Shown: piece after piece, positions 20,133 through 29,934 of the stretch
Layout of the letters: each line of letters opens with the position of its first letter
Position numbering within the stretch: the first letter of the stretch is position 1
Source of the DNA: Caulobacter sp. 602-1
GTDB taxonomy: Bacteria; Pseudomonadota; Alphaproteobacteria; Caulobacterales; Caulobacteraceae
Assembly: GCF_003931565.1 (NCBI RefSeq)
Contig: NZ_RRYI01000004.1
Location: 124,001-188,000 of the forward strand
Reading direction: 5' to 3'
Length of the DNA stretch: 64,000 bases
Made by a program: the position numbers and the translations under genes
Notes under the pieces: generated by a model
Told to the model about the DNA's origin: nothing
Seen by the model: only the letters and a program-made list of their open reading frames with translations
Databases searched by the model: none

Positions 20133-21110
20133 CTATTGCTGCTGTTGCTGTTGTTGGTGAAGTTCTTCCCTCAACGCCGCGTCGGGTCGGCGACGCCCGC
20201 CGGCGAAGCTCGGGCGGGCCATGCGCAGGAATTCCGGCTCGGCAAGGGCGGCCCTCGCGCGGCGGACCGTGACCCCCACGGCCAGCTGGCTCTCCGCATC
20301 CCCCTTGTAGACCCCGCGTGAGGGGGTGACGTCGGCATAGTCGCGGCCGACCGCCACGCCGACATGGCGTTCGCTGGTCATCATGTTGTTCGTCGGGTCC
20401 AGGCCCACCCAGCGCAGGCTGGGCAGGAACACCTCGACCCACGCGTGGGTGGCGTCCGGGTCGGAACGGTCGCCGGCGTCGCGATCGGTGAACAGGTAGC
20501 CGGACACGTAGCGAGCCGGTATGCCCCACTCGCGGCAGATGGCCAGCATGATATGCGCGAAGTCCTGACAGACCCCGCGCCCGGCGCTCAGGGCCAGGTC
20601 GATCGGGCTGTCGGCGTCGGTGACGCCCGGTTGGTATTCGAACGCCCTGTAGATGGTTTCGGACAGCGTGCGGACCGCTGTCAGCGGGTCCTTGCGCCTT
20701 AGGGTGTCCAGGTTGTGCTCGTAAATGAAGGTCCGCAGGGCTTCCGTGGTCCGGACAAAGCCATGGGGGCGCAGGAAGTCGAAGCACTCGCCACGCACGA
20801 ACTCGCTGCGCAGGCGGTCCCACTCGCCCATGTCCAGATAGTCTGGACGCTCGCCGGTCGGCTCGGTCTCGACGGCCGAGCGGGCGACGATGGTCAGCTT
20901 GTCGTGGGGCTGGGGCACGTCGAAGTGGTAGACGGCGTTGCCGAAGCTGTCGGCGTACGAGAACACCTGGGCGGCCGGCTCCAGGTCCAGCTCGAAGCTG
21001 ACCAGGCGCTGGCGGGCGGTCTTCTGAGGCTGCATCCACAGCTCCATCAGGCTTTCCCGCACGGGCTTCTCGTAATGGTACTGGGTGACGTGGCGGATTT
21101 CGAGCAGCAC
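20133..21110 (-). CDS. transglutaminase-like cysteine protease family protein
   Basis: A 325-residue protein with a bacterial transglutaminase-like N-terminal beta domain (residues 1-80) and the papain-like core. The catalytic triad is visible as Cys in AGRGVCQDFAHIM, His in DATHAWVEVFLP and Asp in GLDPTNN. It lacks a signal peptide. It is the last gene of a minus-strand operon with an alpha-E protein and a circularly permuted ATP-grasp enzyme, a set found together in many bacteria and proposed to make or trim a peptide-like product. The C-terminus ends in seven glutamines, encoded by a CAA/CAG run. The start is 11 bases after the alpha-E stop codon. Confidence 0.9.
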   Translation of the reverse strand: MLLEIRHVTQYHYEKPVRESLMELWMQPQKTARQRLVSFELDLEPAAQVFSYADSFGNAVYHFDVPQPHDKLTIVARSAVETEPTGERPDYLDMGEWDRLRSEFVRGECFDFLRPHGFVRTTEALRTFIYEHNLDTLRRKDPLTAVRTLSETIYRAFEYQPGVTDADSPIDLALSAGRGVCQDFAHIMLAICREWGIPARYVSGYLFTDRDAGDRSDPDATHAWVEVFLPSLRWVGLDPTNNMMTSERHVGVAVGRDYADVTPSRGVYKGDAESQLAVGVTVRRARAALAEPEFLRMARPSFAGGRRRPDAALREELHQQQQQQQ

Positions 21111-21120
21111 GGGTTCGGTC

Positions 21121-22068
21121 CTATGCGGGCAAGCGCGTTTCGAGCGGATAAGCCACGAAGGTCTCGTAGATCGCTTCGTGGATGCGCGCGCATTCGTTGA
21201 CGACGGTGGTCAGCAGCGGTCCGGCCCCGACGGCTTCCAGCTCGTCGACATCGGCGAACTGCAGGCGGGCCTTGAGGCGGCCCGCGAGGCGCTCGGGACC
21301 CGGGCGTTCGCCGATGAAGGCGTTGCGGGCCATGGCCGACAGGTGCTGTTCGATCTGGGCGGTGGCGAAGCGGATCGAGCGCGGGAAGTCCTCGTCGAAG
21401 ACCAGGAATTCGAGGATGTGTCGTGGTTCGATCTCGGCGGTGTAGACCCGCAGATAGGGCTCCAGCGCGCAGGCCATCCGAAGCACGCTGACCAGGGCCA
21501 CGTGGTCGTCGACGTGGCCGTGCACGGGGCTCTCGGCGAAGCACACTTCGAGCAGGCGCGAGACCAGCTGCGCGCGCTCCATATAGATGCCCAGCATCAT
21601 GAACCGCCAGCTCTCGCCGTGGCTCATGGTGGTGTCGGCTGCGCCCTTGAACAGGTGCAGGTCGGCGATGACGTCGTGCAGGAAGTTGGCCGAGCCGTCC
21701 GAGAATTCCTTGGCGGCCTTGTCGTCCGTGACCTTCAGATAGAGCAGGTTCAGGCGCTCCCAGGTCTCGGTGGTGATCTGGTCGCGGACCTGGCGGGCGT
21801 TCTCGCGCGCCCGGGCCAGGGACGAGACCACCGAATTGGTGTCGCTGCGATCCAGGACCAGGGCCTCGGCGGCCTCGAAAGAGCCGACGTCCACACCGTC
21901 GGCGGGATCGCCCACCGCGGCCATGGCGATCCGCACCGCGTGGGCGCCGGAGTCAGTCTGGTCCAGGGTCGCGTTCAACATGACGCTGGAGAGGCGCGAA
22001 AGGTGCTCGGCCCGTTCGATGTATCGACCCAGCCAGTAGAGGCTGTCAGCCACGCGCGCGAGCATCAT
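21121..22068 (-). CDS. alpha-E domain-containing protein (DUF403)
   Basis: The 315-residue, mostly helical protein begins MMLARVADSLYWLGRYIERAEH, the standard opening of alpha-E proteins. It has no catalytic motif of its own and is nearly always next to circularly permuted ATP-grasp and transglutaminase-like genes, as here, which suggests it is a partner subunit. The start overlaps the ATP-grasp stop codon (ATGATG at 22068 and 22065 with TGA at 22067), so the two genes are translationally coupled. A longer in-frame reading extends upstream only inside the ATP-grasp gene and is not the start. Confidence 0.92.
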   Translation of the reverse strand: MMLARVADSLYWLGRYIERAEHLSRLSSVMLNATLDQTDSGAHAVRIAMAAVGDPADGVDVGSFEAAEALVLDRSDTNSVVSSLARARENARQVRDQITTETWERLNLLYLKVTDDKAAKEFSDGSANFLHDVIADLHLFKGAADTTMSHGESWRFMMLGIYMERAQLVSRLLEVCFAESPVHGHVDDHVALVSVLRMACALEPYLRVYTAEIEPRHILEFLVFDEDFPRSIRFATAQIEQHLSAMARNAFIGERPGPERLAGRLKARLQFADVDELEAVGAGPLLTTVVNECARIHEAIYETFVAYPLETRLPA

Positions 22069-23609
22069 GGGCGGGCGCTCCCATTGGCGTGGCCATTGGT
22101 CTGGCTGTTCTCCTCGGCCAGAACCCAGGTGTCCTTGGAGCCGCCGCCCTGGCTGGAATTGACCACCAGCGAGCCTCGCTTCAACGCCACGCGGGTAAGG
22201 GCGCCGGGCGTGACGATGGTCTTCTCGCCCGACAGGATGAAGGGACGCAGGTCGACGTGACGGGGCTCGATGCGGCCGTCCACCAGGCACGGCGCGGTCG
22301 ACAGCTGGATGGTCGGCTGGGCGATGTAGTTGTCCGGATCGGCCTTGATCGCCTGGGCGAACTCCTCGCGCTCCTTCTGGCTGGCGTGCGGGCCGACCAG
22401 CATGCCGTAGCCGCCCGAGGCGCCCACCGCCTTGACCACGTACTTGTCGAGATTGTCGAGCACGTGACCCAGCTGGCGCGGTTCGCGGCAGAGGAAGGTC
22501 TCGATATTGGGCAGGATGGCGTCCTCGCCCAGATAGTAGCGGATGATGTCGGGAACATAGGCGTAGACGGCCTTGTCGTCGGCGACGCCGGTGCCCGGCG
22601 CGTTGCAGATCACCACATTGCCGGCGCGATAGGCGTTGAACAGACCGGCCGCGCCCAGCGAGCTGTCGCGCCGGAAGGTGAGGGGATCGATGAAGTCGTC
22701 GTCGACCCGACGATAGATCACGTCCACCCGGCGGATGCCGGTTGTGGTGCGCATATAGACCATGTTCTCGTGCACCACGAGGTCACGGCCCTCGACCAGC
22801 GGCACGCCCATCAGCCGAGCCAGATAGGCGTGCTCGTAATAGGCGCTGTTATAGACGCCGGGCGTCAGCACCACGACCTGCGGGTCGCCGCGCCAGTCCG
22901 CGGCCATGCTCTTCAGCGTGGCCAGCAGCAGGTCGGGGTAGCGCTCGACCGGCCGCACGCCAGCGGCCCGATAGGTGCCGGGGAAGGTCCGCTTGGCCGC
23001 GTCGCGATTGGCCAGCATGTACGAGACGCCGGACGGGACCCGAAGATTGTCCTCCAGCACCGCGAACTGGCCGTCCTGGCAGCGGATCAGGTCGCTGCCG
23101 CAGACATTGGCGTAGGCCTTGTGCGGCACATAGACGTGCTGCATCTCGCGGCGATACGACGGCGCGCCCAGCACGAGCTCGCGCGGAACCACGCCGTCCA
23201 TCAGGATCTGCTGGTCGCCATAGATATCGGCCAGGAACAGGTTCAGCGCCTGCAGCCGCTGGGCCAGGCCCGCCTCGATCTTCGACCATTCCGCCGCCGG
23301 GATGATGCGTGGGAACAGGTCGGTCGGCATGACCCGCTCGGTGGTGTTGTCGGCTCCATAGACGGTGAAGGTGATGCCCTGGAGCAGGAACGAACGTTCC
23401 AGCGTCCGCTGACGCCCCGCCAGTTCCTCGGCGCCGAGGGTCGACATGCGGCCATGCAGCGGATCGTAGTGCGGCCGGACCTCGCCTTCGGGCGTGAACA
23501 TCTCGTCGTAGGCGATCCCCGGCAGGTACGCCGCCTCCGTCATCGGCAGGGTCGGTGCGTCCACGAGGGTTTGGGTCTTCGCCGCCACGCTTTTATCCAC
23601 GTTTCTCAT
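22065..23609 (-). CDS. circularly permuted ATP-grasp protein
   Basis: A 514-residue enzyme of the circularly permuted type 2 ATP-grasp family (formerly DUF404/DUF407). Typical segments are YDEMFTPEGEVRPHYDPL near the start, YGDQQILMDGVVPRELVLG, VLEDNLRVPSGVSYMLANR, the ATP-grasp loop VVKAVGASGGYGMLVG, and the metal-site region ending NSSQGGGSKDTWVL. The family is predicted to join a carboxylate to an amine using ATP, probably making a peptide or amide. I placed the start at ATG 23609, behind AAGG; upstream in-frame codons lack conservation. It heads the operon with the alpha-E and transglutaminase-like genes and is divergent from tamA. Confidence 0.9.
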   Translation of the reverse strand: MRNVDKSVAAKTQTLVDAPTLPMTEAAYLPGIAYDEMFTPEGEVRPHYDPLHGRMSTLGAEELAGRQRTLERSFLLQGITFTVYGADNTTERVMPTDLFPRIIPAAEWSKIEAGLAQRLQALNLFLADIYGDQQILMDGVVPRELVLGAPSYRREMQHVYVPHKAYANVCGSDLIRCQDGQFAVLEDNLRVPSGVSYMLANRDAAKRTFPGTYRAAGVRPVERYPDLLLATLKSMAADWRGDPQVVVLTPGVYNSAYYEHAYLARLMGVPLVEGRDLVVHENMVYMRTTTGIRRVDVIYRRVDDDFIDPLTFRRDSSLGAAGLFNAYRAGNVVICNAPGTGVADDKAVYAYVPDIIRYYLGEDAILPNIETFLCREPRQLGHVLDNLDKYVVKAVGASGGYGMLVGPHASQKEREEFAQAIKADPDNYIAQPTIQLSTAPCLVDGRIEPRHVDLRPFILSGEKTIVTPGALTRVALKRGSLVVNSSQGGGSKDTWVLAEENSQTNGHANGSARP

Positions 23610-23849
23610 AACCTTGGGCGCGGACCGGTGAGCCCGCGCCGTCCCCGACTCTAGAGTGTAGCGACCACCATGCGCGCCGGATTCGACGTCCGCCACGTGG
23701 ATGCGCATGACTGCTTATCATTTGGGCGCCATTCGCCCGCTTTGAGAAGCGCCGCTCGGGCAAGGTTCGTTGCATTTCCTGTCGTGACAGCGGCGCCACC
23801 CCGGACTACAGCAGGGCCCGGGGGCGCTTCGCGCGGGGAACGTGATTTG

Positions 23850-25631
23850 GTGCTTGGGCGGACTACCCTCGCGTTGACGGCGGCGACTTGGCTTATCGCC
23901 TCGGCTGCGCTTGCCGACGAGCCGATGGCCCAGATTCAAGGTGTCGAAGACAGATACCTGCGTGACGCCATCCAGCGCGCCCTCACCCAATCCAAGACGT
24001 CCGCCCAAAGCCGGGCCGAAGCCCGTCGACGCGCCCGCCAGGCTGGCGAGGACGCCATCGCCGTCCTGAGGGCCGAGGGCTACTACGGCTACACCGTCGA
24101 GCCCGATGTCCTGGACGGCGAGCCGCCGCGCGCCGTGGTCAAGATCACGCCCGGTCCCGTGTTCCTGATCGCCGACCCGCGGATCGACTGGTCCGGTGCG
24201 CCGCCGGATGAAGGCACCCGCCAGCGCGCCGCCGCCGCCATGCGCCTGACCGAGGGCGAGCCCGGCCGTTCCGCGGATGTCGTGGGCGCCGAGGGGCGTG
24301 TCGTCGCCCAGGTGGCCAAGCTCGGCTATGCCGACGCGGCCGCCGAGCCGCGCGAGGTCATTGTCGACCACGCCGACCACACGGTCCGGCCGGCCTTCAA
24401 GATCGCGGCCGGTGAACTGGTCCATCTCGACGGCATCGAGCTTGTGACCAAGGGGCGCACCAACGCCGCCTGGGTTGGTCGCTTGGCTCCCTGGGTGTCT
24501 GGCGACGTCTACGATCCAGAGGACGTGGCCGAGCTGGAGCGTCGCCTGCGCGACACCAGCGTCTATGATTCGATCTCAGTCTCGCTGGCGGGGACGGACA
24601 AGGCCACGGCCGAGGGCTATCGCCCCGTCGTTGTCACCCTGGCGGATCGCAAGTCGCGCACCATCGAGCTGGGCGCCGGCTATTCGACCAGCGAAGGCGC
24701 GGGCATCGACGCGCGCTGGATCCGTTACAACCGGTTGAAGCGCGCCGACACCACGACCTACGCCCTAAGATTCGCCAAACTGGAGCAGCGCCTGGGGGCC
24801 GAGATCTCGTTGCCGCACTGGCGGCGGCCTCAGCAGACGCTAAAGCTGAACAGCGCCATATTCCGCAACGACACCGACGCCTACAACGAAACCGGCGCCA
24901 CGGTCGGTGTGGACCTGACCAAGCGACGGCAGACGACCGCCTATCGCACCTTCGGCGTCTCGCTGGATATCTCCCAGACCAAGGAGCAGGTGAACCGAAA
25001 CGGCCTGGTGGCGGGTCGCAAGCTGAATCTGGCGACCTTCGCTGGCTTGGCGGCCTATGCCTGGGACTTCTCGGACAACATTCTGGATCCCAAGCGCGGC
25101 TGGCGTCTGGAGGCCCGGGGCGAGCCGACCTACGTGGTCGGCGACACGACCGTTCCCTACCTGAAGCTGGCCACCCAGGGCTCGGCCTATATCCCGTTCG
25201 GTCGGCAGGCCAGCACCGTGATCGCCGGCCGTGTGAAGCTGGGCGCCATTGTCGGTGGCGGCGTCCAGGACGTTCCGGCTTCGCGGCGTTTCTATGCCGG
25301 CGGCGGCGGCTCGGTGCGAGGCTATTCCTACCAGGCCATCGGGCCACGCCTGACCGACAACACCCCGCAGGGCGGCATCTCGCTGGTCGAGACCTCTGTC
25401 GAGCTGCGCCAGAAGATCACCTCGAAATGGAGCGGCGTGGTCTTTATCGACACCGGCGCCATCGGCACGCACAATACGCCGCAACGCGAGGACTTCCGGG
25501 CTGGCGCTGGTCTTGGCGTCCGCTATGACCTGGGTTTTGGCCCTATTCGCGCCGACGTCGCCGTGCCCATGGGGCGCCGCAAGGGCGATCCCGCCTTCCA
25601 AGTCTATCTCAGCATCGGTCAAAGCTTTTGA
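23850..25631 (+). CDS. tamA: translocation and assembly module TamA (Omp85 family)
   Basis: TamA is the outer-membrane half of the TAM complex that helps insert autotransporters and other outer-membrane proteins, and with TamB is linked to lipid transport. About 593 residues: signal peptide (TTLALTAATWLIASAALA), POTRA domains to about residue 270, then a 16-strand beta-barrel with the Omp85 motif in GGGGSVRGYSYQ (VRGY) and a terminal strand ending in Phe (LSIGQSF). The start is uncertain: I chose GTG 23850 behind GGGGAA, with TTG 23847 as an alternative; both begin a normal signal peptide. tamB starts inside its stop codon. Confidence 0.92.
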   Translation: MLGRTTLALTAATWLIASAALADEPMAQIQGVEDRYLRDAIQRALTQSKTSAQSRAEARRRARQAGEDAIAVLRAEGYYGYTVEPDVLDGEPPRAVVKITPGPVFLIADPRIDWSGAPPDEGTRQRAAAAMRLTEGEPGRSADVVGAEGRVVAQVAKLGYADAAAEPREVIVDHADHTVRPAFKIAAGELVHLDGIELVTKGRTNAAWVGRLAPWVSGDVYDPEDVAELERRLRDTSVYDSISVSLAGTDKATAEGYRPVVVTLADRKSRTIELGAGYSTSEGAGIDARWIRYNRLKRADTTTYALRFAKLEQRLGAEISLPHWRRPQQTLKLNSAIFRNDTDAYNETGATVGVDLTKRRQTTAYRTFGVSLDISQTKEQVNRNGLVAGRKLNLATFAGLAAYAWDFSDNILDPKRGWRLEARGEPTYVVGDTTVPYLKLATQGSAYIPFGRQASTVIAGRVKLGAIVGGGVQDVPASRRFYAGGGGSVRGYSYQAIGPRLTDNTPQGGISLVETSVELRQKITSKWSGVVFIDTGAIGTHNTPQREDFRAGAGLGVRYDLGFGPIRADVAVPMGRRKGDPAFQVYLSIGQSF

Positions 25632-28600
25632 GCACGGAGCGCGACAAGCCTGACCTGGCGGAGACCGTCGCCAACGCCGCCGAGGCCACCGGCGAGGCCG
25701 CCGTGAAGGTCTCTAAGAAGATCGGCTGGGGCGGCGCGGTGCTGATCGCCGCGGCGATCCTGGCCGGCATCCTGATCGTCATGGCTGGAGGCCTGCGCCT
25801 GGCCCCGATCACGCCGCAGGGCCGGATGTTCCTGGAGGCTCGCGCGTCGGGACTCAAGCTGGGCCGCATCGGCAGGCTGCATATCGAAGGCCTGTCGGGC
25901 GACATCTGGAAGAGCTTTGGCGTCAGCCGTCTGACCATCTCCGACGAGAAGGGGATCTGGCTGGAGGCGCACGACCTGCGCGTGGCCTGGCGGCCCCCCG
26001 AGCTCTTCGGCCGCCGTTTCCACGCCGAGAGCATCGATGCGCGGGATGTCATCGTCCTGCGTCGTCCGACGATGGAGCCCAAGGGGCCGAAGTCCAGCGC
26101 CGCGCCGGTGTCGGTCGATCTCGACGCCTTCCGGTTCCGGCTGATCACCCGCCCGGCCTTCAGCGGCAAGGATGGCGACTTCGACGTCGCGGGCGCCTAC
26201 GAAATGGCGCGACAAGGGGGACAGAAGGGCAAGCTGGGCGTGGCCTCGCGCCTCCACGTCGGGGATCACCTGAACCTCGATTTCGACCTGGGGCGCTCCA
26301 AGAGCCTGCGCCTGGTCGCCGACGCGACCGAGGCCAATGGGGGCGCGATCGCCGGCGCGCTGGGTCTGCCGGCGGATCGAACCTTCGATCTCAAGGCCAA
26401 GGCCGATGGCACGACCAGCCGAGCGGCGTTCAACGTCACGGCGCGTTCGGGCCAGACGACGCCGCTTGAGGCTAAGGGCGCCTGGACAGAGCAGGGCGGT
26501 TCGGCGGGAGGCCGCATCGATCTCACGGCCTCGACCCTGACCAAACGTCTGGCCCAGATGTTCGGGCCGGAAGCCAACTTCACGATCGATGGCAGGAAGA
26601 CGGCCCAGGACGGCCTGTCGGACCTGAACCTGGCGATCATCGCTCAAAACCTGACCCTGCGTGGCCATGGCCTGGCGGACCTCGCCAAGAAGCGGACCGG
26701 TCCGGACGGCGTCGCCTTCAGTGCCCAGGTCGGCGCCCTGAAGCGGATCGTCACCATCCCGCAGATGGGGCGCGGTCTGGCCGACGGCGTCTTCCGGCTT
26801 GAGGAGGGCGGCTTCTCGGTCGAGGGCGATGTCGACGTCGCCGACCTGGAACTGCTGGGCTACCATCTCAAGCGCGCCAAGGGGCCAGCCAAGGTGCGCT
26901 GGGCCAAGGGCGAGCTGGAGATCAAGGCTGCGGCGACCTCGTCGGGCGGCGGCGGCGCGGGCATTCTGGCCCTGCTCGGCCCCAGCCCCAAGGCGACGTT
27001 CGAGGGCGCGCGGATCAAGGGTGGCCGCTTCCTGATCAAATCGGCCCGCATCGATGCTCCGAACCTCATCGTCACCGGCAAGGGCGAACGCGGCCCGCTG
27101 GGCGGCCTGTCGTTTGATGGCGACATGAAGGTGGCCAGCATGGGCCCAGTGCGGCCGGGCGCGAAGGGTTCGGTCACCGCCAAATGGACGGCCAACAGCT
27201 TCGCCAACCGGCCCTGGAGCTTCACGGTCGACGGTCGCGCGGCGGGTTTCGCCACTGGCTATCCCGAGATCGACCGCCTGCTGGGCGCAACGCCCCGCCT
27301 GAACGGCAAGGCCAGCTGGAACGACGGCGTCCTGGCCGTCGCGGACGCCAAGCTGGAGGGGACCAACGCCAGCTTGCAGTCCTCCGGAAAGATGACGGTC
27401 GCCAAGGCCCTGGAACTCGACTTCAAGCTGGATTGGACCGCGACGGGTCCGTTCCGCGCCGGTCCGGTCGAGGTCGCCGGCAAGGCGGCGGGGGACGGCC
27501 ACGTCGGCGGCACACTGGCCGCCCCGAAGGCCGAGCTGAACGCCGACTTCGACCGCATTGACCTGCCCATGTTGCCCCTGACCAAGGCGCATCTGACCCT
27601 GACCTTCGCGCGTGGCCCCAACGCCACCGATGGTGTCGCGGCGCTGCAAGCCGACAGTGGCTATGGTCCGGCTCGCGGCCGCACGGCCTTCCGCTTCTCG
27701 CCGGGCGGCATCGAGCTCAGCGAACTGGACGTCGACGCCGGGGGCGCCAAGGCCAAGGGGGCGATGAGCCTGCGTGACGGCCTGCCGGCCACGGCCGACC
27801 TGACCGTCGCCATTGGCCCGGGCGCCTTCCTGCCTCAGGGCCAGGTCAGGGGCGCGGCCAAGCTGGTCGACGCGCCCGGCGGCGGCGGCGCCAGCGCGAC
27901 CCTGGACCTGACCGCCGAGGACGTCGCGACCGGAGCCTGGAAGGTCCGTTCGGCGCGCATCAAGGCAGACGGCCCGCTGGCGCGCCTGCCGCTGTCGATC
28001 GATGCGCGCGGCGAGGCTCCCGGTGGCCGCTGGCGCATCGGCGGCACGGGGGACCTGGCGCAGAACGGCAAGATCTACGACCTCAGCCTCGACGCCGCCG
28101 GCCGCATGGGCCGCACCGAGGTCAAGACCCGCGAGACGGCCAAGGTGCGTTTCGGCGACGGCCCGACCCAGGCCCGTTTGCGCTTGGCCATCGACAAGGG
28201 ACGCGCCGATATCGACGCCGACCTGGGCGGCGCCACGGCGATGCTGAAGGCGGAACTGGCCGGCGTGGCGATCACCGCCTTCAACCCCGATCTCGACGGC
28301 GACATCGACGGCTCCTTCAATCTGCGCGGCCAGGGCGAGACCCTGGGCGGCGACTTCACCATGCGGCTGTCGAACGCCCGCGAGCGCGGCGCGAAGATCG
28401 AACAGTCGCTCAACGCCAAGGTCCATGGCGACCTGACCGACAGCCACCTGACCATTGTCGCCGACGGCGACAACAGCCAGGGCCTGAAGGCCGACGCCAA
28501 CCTCGTCCTGCCGGTCGAGGCCTCGGCCCGGCCGCTGCGTCTGGTGATCGACAAGAAGCGCGGCGTGCAGGGGCAATTCTCGGCAAAGGGCGAGATCAAG

Positions 28601-29833
28601 CCGCTGTGGAACCTGCTGATGGGCGCCGACCGCTCGCTGTCGGGGCGCATCAATCTGCAGGGCAGCATCGGCGGCACGCTCGCCGATCCGCGCCTGCTGG
28701 GCTCGGCGACCCTGGACAATGGCGGCTTCGAGGACGGCCAGACTGGCCTGCGCCTGCGCAACGTCGTCCTTCGAACGGCTCTGGCCGACAACGCCATCGA
28801 CGTCAGTCAGGCCATCGGCGAGGACGGGCAGGGCGGTACGATCTCCGGTCAGGGGCGGATCAGCCTGGCGCGCGACGGCGTCGGCAACTTCAAGCTGGAC
28901 ATGAAGAGCTTCCGCCTGATCGACAACGATCTGGCCTCGGCGGTCGCCAGCGGGCAGGCCGCGGTGAACCGCTCGGCCGACGGCAAGATCAAGCTGACGG
29001 GCGCGGTGACCCTCGATCGCGCCGATGTCTCGGCCCAGAGCAAGACGCCGGTCGGCGTCGTGGCCATGGACGTCATCGAGCGCAACCGCCCGCAGGACCT
29101 GGACCAGGGCCTGCAGCGCCGCCCGACCACCGGCGGCATGATCCTGGACCTGGACCTGAAAGCGCCGCGCCGGGTGTTCGTGCGCGGTCGCGGCCTGGAT
29201 GTCGAGTTGTCGCTGGACGCCCACGTCGGCGGCACGTCCCTGGCCCCGCAACTCTCGGGCGTGGCGCGCATGGTGCGGGGCGAGTACGACTTCGCCGGCA
29301 AGCGGTTCGAATTCGACGACGACGGCGTGGTCTATCTGTCCAGCCAGTTGGACCGCATCCGCCTGGACCTGTCGGCGACCCGCGAGGATACGTCCCTGAC
29401 GGCGGTGGTTCGCATTCAGGGCACGGCGGCCAAGCCCGAGATCACCCTGACCTCCAAGCCCGAGCTCCCCAGCGACGAGGTGCTCAGCCAGGTGCTGTTC
29501 GGCGCCTCGGCCGCGCAGCTGTCACCGATCGAGGCCGCACAGCTGGCGTCCGCGCTCGCCTCGCTGGCGGGCGGCGGCGGCTTCGACGTGATCGGCAACC
29601 TGCGCAGCTTCGCGCGCCTCGATCGACTGGCGTTCGCCGAGAGCGCCACGGGCATGACGGTGTCGGGCGGCAAGTACGTGACCGACGATGTCTATGTCGA
29701 GATCATCGGCGGCGGCCGGGAGGGACCCGCCGCTCAGGTCGAATGGCGTATCCGCCGGACGCTGTCGCTGGTTTCGCGCATTGGCGGCCAAAACGACGCC
29801 AAGCTTTCCGTTCGCTGGCGAAAGGACTACTAA
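25628..29833 (+). CDS. tamB: translocation and assembly module TamB
   Basis: A 1401-residue inner-membrane-anchored protein. A short cytoplasmic start is followed by one helix (AVLIAAAILAGILIVMAGGL, residues about 38-57); the rest is a long periplasmic beta-rich taco-like structure spanning towards the outer membrane, closed by the C-terminal TamB/DUF490 domain (about 1040-1401). TTG at 25628 overlaps the tamA stop codon (TTGA), so TamA and TamB are made together. Length is usual for Alphaproteobacteria. A very long open frame on the opposite strand is a composition effect. Confidence 0.94.
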   Translation: MSTERDKPDLAETVANAAEATGEAAVKVSKKIGWGGAVLIAAAILAGILIVMAGGLRLAPITPQGRMFLEARASGLKLGRIGRLHIEGLSGDIWKSFGVSRLTISDEKGIWLEAHDLRVAWRPPELFGRRFHAESIDARDVIVLRRPTMEPKGPKSSAAPVSVDLDAFRFRLITRPAFSGKDGDFDVAGAYEMARQGGQKGKLGVASRLHVGDHLNLDFDLGRSKSLRLVADATEANGGAIAGALGLPADRTFDLKAKADGTTSRAAFNVTARSGQTTPLEAKGAWTEQGGSAGGRIDLTASTLTKRLAQMFGPEANFTIDGRKTAQDGLSDLNLAIIAQNLTLRGHGLADLAKKRTGPDGVAFSAQVGALKRIVTIPQMGRGLADGVFRLEEGGFSVEGDVDVADLELLGYHLKRAKGPAKVRWAKGELEIKAAATSSGGGGAGILALLGPSPKATFEGARIKGGRFLIKSARIDAPNLIVTGKGERGPLGGLSFDGDMKVASMGPVRPGAKGSVTAKWTANSFANRPWSFTVDGRAAGFATGYPEIDRLLGATPRLNGKASWNDGVLAVADAKLEGTNASLQSSGKMTVAKALELDFKLDWTATGPFRAGPVEVAGKAAGDGHVGGTLAAPKAELNADFDRIDLPMLPLTKAHLTLTFARGPNATDGVAALQADSGYGPARGRTAFRFSPGGIELSELDVDAGGAKAKGAMSLRDGLPATADLTVAIGPGAFLPQGQVRGAAKLVDAPGGGGASATLDLTAEDVATGAWKVRSARIKADGPLARLPLSIDARGEAPGGRWRIGGTGDLAQNGKIYDLSLDAAGRMGRTEVKTRETAKVRFGDGPTQARLRLAIDKGRADIDADLGGATAMLKAELAGVAITAFNPDLDGDIDGSFNLRGQGETLGGDFTMRLSNARERGAKIEQSLNAKVHGDLTDSHLTIVADGDNSQGLKADANLVLPVEASARPLRLVIDKKRGVQGQFSAKGEIKPLWNLLMGADRSLSGRINLQGSIGGTLADPRLLGSATLDNGGFEDGQTGLRLRNVVLRTALADNAIDVSQAIGEDGQGGTISGQGRISLARDGVGNFKLDMKSFRLIDNDLASAVASGQAAVNRSADGKIKLTGAVTLDRADVSAQSKTPVGVVAMDVIERNRPQDLDQGLQRRPTTGGMILDLDLKAPRRVFVRGRGLDVELSLDAHVGGTSLAPQLSGVARMVRGEYDFAGKRFEFDDDGVVYLSSQLDRIRLDLSATREDTSLTAVVRIQGTAAKPEITLTSKPELPSDEVLSQVLFGASAAQLSPIEAAQLASALASLAGGGGFDVIGNLRSFARLDRLAFAESATGMTVSGGKYVTDDVYVEIIGGGREGPAAQVEWRIRRTLSLVSRIGGQNDAKLSVRWRKDY

Positions 29834-29934
29834 GCAAGCAAGGCTGTTGCGCGGGTGACCGGTTTCCTCTGTCGAGGTGACAACGTTTTACCCGCGGCCC
29901 TTGGTTATCGTGACTGAGGGAGGGCCGTCTTTTC

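Noticed and set aside
25619-29251. A 1210-codon open frame antisense to tamB
   Set aside because: It arises from high third-position GC of tamB; the protein is low-complexity (Gly, Ala, Arg, Gln, Asp rich) and has no motif, while tamB is a full family member.
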